NCBI GenBank assembly: GCA_038247245.1 | Contig: JBBRVE010000109.1 | Coordinates: 1-8,660, forward strand | From: JAPWJZ01 sp038247245 | GTDB taxonomy: Bacteria; Pseudomonadota; Alphaproteobacteria; Micavibrionales; UBA2020 | Length of the DNA: 8,660 nt | Direction of reading: 5' to 3' | Shown here: positions 5,940 through 8,660 of the stretch, piece by piece | Numbering within the stretch: position 1 is the first letter of the stretch | Layout: each line of letters begins with the position of its first letter | Translations under genes and position numbers: made by a program | Notes under the pieces: model-generated | Told to the model about the DNA's origin: nothing | The model's input: only the letters and a program-made list of their open reading frames with translations | Database searches by the model: none

Positions 5940-6493
5940 ACTGACGGCGGACGTGACGGTGCACGCGGTGCGGCGGTACTCTGCCTTGGTTCCGCCATCG
6001 CCAGCCACTTCTCGAAATTATTATCATTGATCGGGGCGTAATTCGCGGTCCAATGGCTGGCGCGGGCGCTGTCTGGCTCCCATGCGCCCGAATCCCAGAC
6101 GATGCTTTCTATCTGATCGATCACCAGTTCGTGATAATACGGCTCGTAATAAAGTACCTTGTCCCCTTCACGCGCAAGGAACACAACGTAATGGCCTTCG
6201 CCTTCCTGCATGATGTTGGCAATGGCAACGCCGCCCGTATAGCTATGCGCTCCAGTGGTTTCAAGCGGCGCGAACATGCTCCCCACCTGCTGCATCACAT
6301 CCTGCGGCGTGCCGGTTGCGGGGCTGGGGTTCAGCAAGGCACGGATTTTGTCGTAGGTTTCCCCCGCACCATAGATGCGCGAAACCGTTGTCATACACGC
6401 GGGGCCGCATGAATGGTCGTCCAGCTGACGCTGGAAAAAATCGTCACCAGCTGTCCCGGTCAGGGGGATTTTTCGGGGCGCGCGATTGGGCAT
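5936..6493 (-). CDS. C39-like papain-fold cysteine peptidase, stand-alone
   Basis: A 185-residue protein that looks like a peptidase of the C39/C39-like group. The motif RQLDDHSCGPAC (residues 22-33) carries the likely oxyanion-hole Gln23 and nucleophile Cys29, with the six-residue papain spacing. GHYVVF supplies His101. YYEP (115-118) stands where the family usually has an Asp-Pro, so Glu117 may be the third residue. The rest is a compact alpha/beta domain and a Pro/Ala/Arg-rich tail (from about residue 168). C39 domains normally cut Gly-Gly leader peptides inside ABC exporters. Here there is no transporter domain, membrane segment or signal peptide, and no bacteriocin gene nearby, so the substrate is unknown. 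An in-frame TTG at 6499 is an alternative start; neither start has a clear ribosome-binding site. The final codons overlap the Sel1-repeat gene. Confidence 0.8.
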   Translation of the reverse strand: MPNRAPRKIPLTGTAGDDFFQRQLDDHSCGPACMTTVSRIYGAGETYDKIRALLNPSPATGTPQDVMQQVGSMFAPLETTGAHSYTGGVAIANIMQEGEGHYVVFLAREGDKVLYYEPYYHELVIDQIESIVWDSGAWEPDSARASHWTANYAPINDNNFEKWLAMAEPRQSTAAPRAPSRPPSV

Positions 6494-6860
6494 GGACAAA
6501 GACTATCACGCGTAACTACTTTGGCAAGATCATGCATACTTTTGAAGTGTTATGATAAATAGTTGGGAGAAAATATCTTCCTATTATTCATAAAAATCAA
6601 CCAAAATGAAGAAATAAGAAACAAACCCAGGGTGTTTTAAATCTCTGAGATAATTTGCGAAAATCAGGCAATGCGGAAAATCCAATTTATCAAAATACGC
6701 TATGTAAAAATTTGTATAACATAATAAATTTAAATTCGCTGCTTTGCACAAAAATGCCGCGCAACCGCCCTATACACCGCTCAAAAAGATGCTAGCTTAA
6801 TCCACGGTCCTGATTCCTTATAAATAAGGGCAGGCAAAAATTTTTAGGGAAACGCAAATC
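6494..6860. other. AT-rich intergenic region upstream of mdh
   Basis: About 370 bases without a convincing gene, placed between the divergent peptidase gene and mdh. The stretch 6530-6745 is strikingly AT-rich compared with the GC-rich genes around it. It holds three short perfect dyads: ATCTC-T-GAGAT (6641-6651), AATTTAAATT (6727-6736) and CCTTAT-AA-ATAAGG (6816-6829). A weak hairpin, GGGAGA/TCTTCC (6565-6581), has no T run and does not look like a terminator. The region most likely holds the promoters and operators for the TCA-cycle operon and for the peptidase gene. No tRNA, riboswitch or open frame of note was found. Confidence 0.6.
6797..6825 (+). promoter_or_regulatory. Candidate promoter for mdh-VOC-sucC
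   Basis: TATAAA (6820-6825) has five of six -10 bases, and TTAATC (6797-6802) is a weak -35 box at a 17-base spacing. Transcription would start about 30 bases before the mdh ATG, leaving room for the AGGGAA ribosome-binding site at 6846-6851. The -10 box lies inside the dyad CCTTAT-AA-ATAAGG (6816-6829), so a repressor bound there would block it. A GATTC site (GANTC, the CcrM methylation motif of Alphaproteobacteria) at 6812-6816 lies in the spacer. Confidence 0.35.
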
Positions 6861-7826
6861 ATGTCTCGCAAAAAAATCGCCCTCGTCGGCGCAGGTCAAA
6901 TCGGTGGAACGCTGGCGCTGCTGGCCAGCATGAAAAATCTCGGTGACATCACGATGGTCGATATTGCCGAAGGCGTGCCGCAGGGCAAGAGCCTCGATAT
7001 CGCGCAGGCTGCACCCGTCGAAGGCTTCGATGCAACCATGACCGGCAGCAATGATTACGCCGCCATGGCAGGCGCGGATGTAGTGATCGTCACCGCCGGC
7101 GTGCCCCGCAAGCCCGGTATGAGCCGCGACGACCTGATCGGCATCAACACCAACATCATCAAGAGCGTCGGCGATAACATCAAGAAACACGCGCCCAACG
7201 CCTTTGTCATCGTTATCACCAACCCCCTGGATGTCATGGTCGGCATCATGCAGGAAGTCACCGGCTTCAAGCATAACATGGTGGTGGGCATGGCTGGCGT
7301 GCTGGACAGCGCGCGTTTCCGTCATTTCCTTGCCGATGAATTCAAGGTTTCGGTCGAAGACGTTTCGGCCTTCGTCCTCGGCGGCCACGGCGACACCATG
7401 GTGCCGCTGACCCGTTATTCGACCGTTGCCGGCATTCCGCTGCCCGACCTCGTGAAAATGGGCTGGACGACGCAAGACAAGCTGGACAAGATCGTGCAGC
7501 GTACCCGCGATGGCGGCGCAGAAATCGTGGCGCTCCTGAAAACCGGTTCGGCTTTCTACGCACCCGCCTCGGCGGCGATTGCGATGGCGGAGAGCTTCCT
7601 GCTTGATAAACGCCGTGTGCTGCCCTGCGCCGCATACCTGAACGGCGAATACGGCATCAAGGGCCTCTATATCGGCGTGCCGGTCGTGATCGGATCGAAG
7701 GGCGTGGAAAAAATCATCGAAGTGACCTTCACGGGCGATGAAAAAGCCATGTTCGACAAATCGGTCGCCGCTGTGAAAGTACTGTGCGAGGCCGCCAAGA
7801 ACATCAAGCCCGCCACGGCTGCGTAA
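6861..7826 (+). CDS. mdh: Malate dehydrogenase, NAD-dependent
   Basis: A 321-residue cytoplasmic enzyme that oxidises malate to oxaloacetate with NAD in the TCA cycle. It belongs to the lactate-dehydrogenase-like MDH type found in Alphaproteobacteria. Visible parts are: Rossmann motif GAGQIGG (10-16); Asp34 at the end of the second strand, which favours NAD over NADP; specificity-loop stretch PRKPGMSRDD (82-91), where Arg83 marks malate rather than lactate specificity; TNPLD (120-124); Asp149 and Arg152 in VLDSARFR; and catalytic His176 in GGHGDTMV. The length is normal for the family. The start is supported by AGGGAA (6846-6851) nine bases upstream. It is the first gene of a run with the VOC gene and sucC and is probably expressed from the upstream AT-rich promoter region. 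Confidence 0.97.
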   Translation: MSRKKIALVGAGQIGGTLALLASMKNLGDITMVDIAEGVPQGKSLDIAQAAPVEGFDATMTGSNDYAAMAGADVVIVTAGVPRKPGMSRDDLIGINTNIIKSVGDNIKKHAPNAFVIVITNPLDVMVGIMQEVTGFKHNMVVGMAGVLDSARFRHFLADEFKVSVEDVSAFVLGGHGDTMVPLTRYSTVAGIPLPDLVKMGWTTQDKLDKIVQRTRDGGAEIVALLKTGSAFYAPASAAIAMAESFLLDKRRVLPCAAYLNGEYGIKGLYIGVPVVIGSKGVEKIIEVTFTGDEKAMFDKSVAAVKVLCEAAKNIKPATAA

Positions 7827-7834
7827 CAAGCATC

Positions 7835-8242
7835 ATGGCGAAAAGTTTCGCACCGCCGACCTATTCCTCCGTTTCACCCTACATCATGGCTGTGGACGCG
7901 ACGCGTCTTATCGCCTTTTTGAAGGAAACGGCGGGGGCGGAATTGCGGCGCGAACCCATGCGCCGCGACGACGGCAGCATCAAGCATGCCGAGTTGCAGC
8001 TTGGCGACACTGTCATCATGATATCGGATGCGACCGCGGAATACCCCGCGGGCAAATCCATGACCTACATTTACGTCAAGAACGTCGATGCGGCACATAA
8101 AACCGCGCTCTCGCTGGGCGCTGTCGAACTGATGCCGCCCACCGACTGCGACCATGGTGAACGGATGGGCGGCGTGACCGACCATTCGGGCAACCAGTGG
8201 TGGTTTGGCGAACCTATCAAGAAAACAGGGAAAGCAACATGA
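7835..8242 (+). CDS. VOC-family (glyoxalase/PhnB-like) protein
   Basis: A 135-residue protein of the vicinal oxygen chelate superfamily, most like the PhnB/YkgC-type glyoxalase group. It has the paired beta-alpha-beta-beta-beta layout: VSPYIMAVDATRLIAFL (13-29), then DGSIKHAELQLGDTVIMISD (46-65), then the second half TYIYVKNVDAAHKTALSLGA and VTDHSGNQWWFGEP near the end. His51 in KHAEL is at the place of a possible metal ligand. These proteins may isomerise, cleave or bind small molecules; no substrate can be named. The chosen ATG lies eight bases after the mdh stop with only a poor ribosome-binding site. A longer reading would start inside mdh. Its TGA overlaps the sucC ATG (ATGA, 8239-8242), which implies translational coupling. 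Confidence 0.83.
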   Translation: MAKSFAPPTYSSVSPYIMAVDATRLIAFLKETAGAELRREPMRRDDGSIKHAELQLGDTVIMISDATAEYPAGKSMTYIYVKNVDAAHKTALSLGAVELMPPTDCDHGERMGGVTDHSGNQWWFGEPIKKTGKAT

Positions 8243-8660
8243 ACATCCATGAATACCAGGCCAAGGAACTGCTGAAGGCGCGTGGCGTGCCCGTGCTGAA
8301 GGGTGGCGTCGCCTACACCGCCGAAGAAGCGGTCGAAGTCGCGAAAAAACTCCCCGGCCCGATTTACGTCGTCAAGGCGCAGATCCATGCGGGCGGCCGC
8401 GGCAAAGGCGGCGGCGTGAAAGTCGTGAAATCGATCGATGATGTTCGTGAAGCAGCAAAGAAAATGATCGGCATGCAGTTGGTCACGCACCAGACCGGCC
8501 CGCAAGGCCAGGAAGTGCGCCGTATTTATGTGGAAGAGGGCTGCGATATCGCCCGCGAACTCTACCTTGGCATCCTCATCGACCGCGCAACCAGCCAGGT
8601 AACCATCATGTCCTCGACCGAGGGCGGCATGGATATCGAGGAAGTCGCCGAAAAGCACCC
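8239..8660 (+). CDS. sucC: Succinyl-CoA ligase (ADP-forming) beta subunit, N-terminal part
   Basis: The beta subunit of succinyl-CoA synthetase couples succinyl-CoA cleavage to ATP (or GTP) formation in the TCA cycle, acting with the SucD alpha subunit. The start MNIHEYQAKELLKARGVPV is nearly invariant in the family. The following ATP-grasp segment has Lys46 in VVKAQIHAGGRGKGGGVK (44-61), part of the nucleotide site. The frame stays open for 140 codons to the window edge; the full protein is normally near 390 residues. AGGGAAA (8227-8233) lies five bases before the ATG, and the ATG overlaps the VOC stop. sucD is expected just beyond the window. Confidence 0.97.
   Translation, partial: MNIHEYQAKELLKARGVPVLKGGVAYTAEEAVEVAKKLPGPIYVVKAQIHAGGRGKGGGVKVVKSIDDVREAAKKMIGMQLVTHQTGPQGQEVRRIYVEEGCDIARELYLGILIDRATSQVTIMSSTEGGMDIEEVAEKH

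Noticed and set aside
6565..6581. GGGAGA/TCTTCC hairpin as a terminator
   Set aside because: The stem needs a G-U pair, is weak, and no T run follows, so it is unlikely to end transcription.
6744..6776. TTGCAC and TATACA as an mdh promoter
   Set aside because: Both boxes look fair, but they are 21 bases apart, too far for the usual sigma-70-type spacing.
6792..7829. 345-codon open frame antisense to mdh
   Set aside because: It mirrors the whole mdh gene. It arises from the GC-biased third positions of mdh codons, has no ribosome-binding site, and its His/Asp-rich product resembles no protein.
8071..8658. 195-codon minus-strand frame over the VOC and sucC genes
   Set aside because: It lies opposite two clear coding genes, and its product has no recognisable domain; sucC on the plus strand is near certain.

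Overview
The window looks like a chromosomal segment of an alphaproteobacterium of moderate-to-high GC. The evidence is a zapE gene upstream of an mdh-sucC tricarboxylic-acid-cycle cluster, a DUF2336 protein (a family seen mainly in Alphaproteobacteria) and an acyl-CoA dehydrogenase of the long DmdC/FadE5-like type. The exact lineage cannot be fixed from the sequence; a Rhodospirillales- or Micavibrio-like group is a guess. No RNA gene, CRISPR array, insertion sequence, prophage gene or attachment site was recognised.

Layout. Positions 1-557 hold the 3' end of the acyl-CoA dehydrogenase gene. Next comes a multi-spanning membrane protein (609-1154, probably starting upstream at a non-standard codon). 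It overlaps tail to tail by 17 bases with a small hydrophilic orphan on the minus strand (1138-1506). An alpha/beta hydrolase (1674-2456) and a tiny His/Cys-rich protein on the minus strand (2509-2676) converge on one bidirectional terminator (2457-2489). A tight plus-strand run follows: zapE (2837-3922), a DUF2336 alpha-solenoid protein (3923-5056, directly abutting) and a Sel1-repeat protein (5079-5939). A stand-alone C39-like cysteine peptidase (5936-6493) is read towards this run and overlaps its last stop. An AT-rich gap of about 370 bases separates these from mdh (6861-7826), a VOC/PhnB-like protein (7835-8242) and sucC (8239 to the window edge, incomplete).

How the genes fit together. 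Mdh and SucC are TCA-cycle enzymes. The VOC gene sits between them with an 8-base gap on one side and an ATGA overlap on the other, so it is probably co-transcribed and translationally coupled to sucC. ZapE is a division-associated AAA-type ATPase. The two genes behind it encode only helical-repeat scaffold proteins, which suggests, without proving, a role in envelope, division or protein assembly. The acyl-CoA dehydrogenase and hydrolase are lipid/ester enzymes with no visible link to the rest.

The most interesting points are: a membrane protein whose internal duplication shows that coding begins before any standard start codon; the zapE-DUF2336-Sel1 operon facing an orphan papain-like peptidase; the His/Cys-rich mini-protein; and the VOC gene inside the TCA operon. 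No clearly new defence or mobile system is visible.
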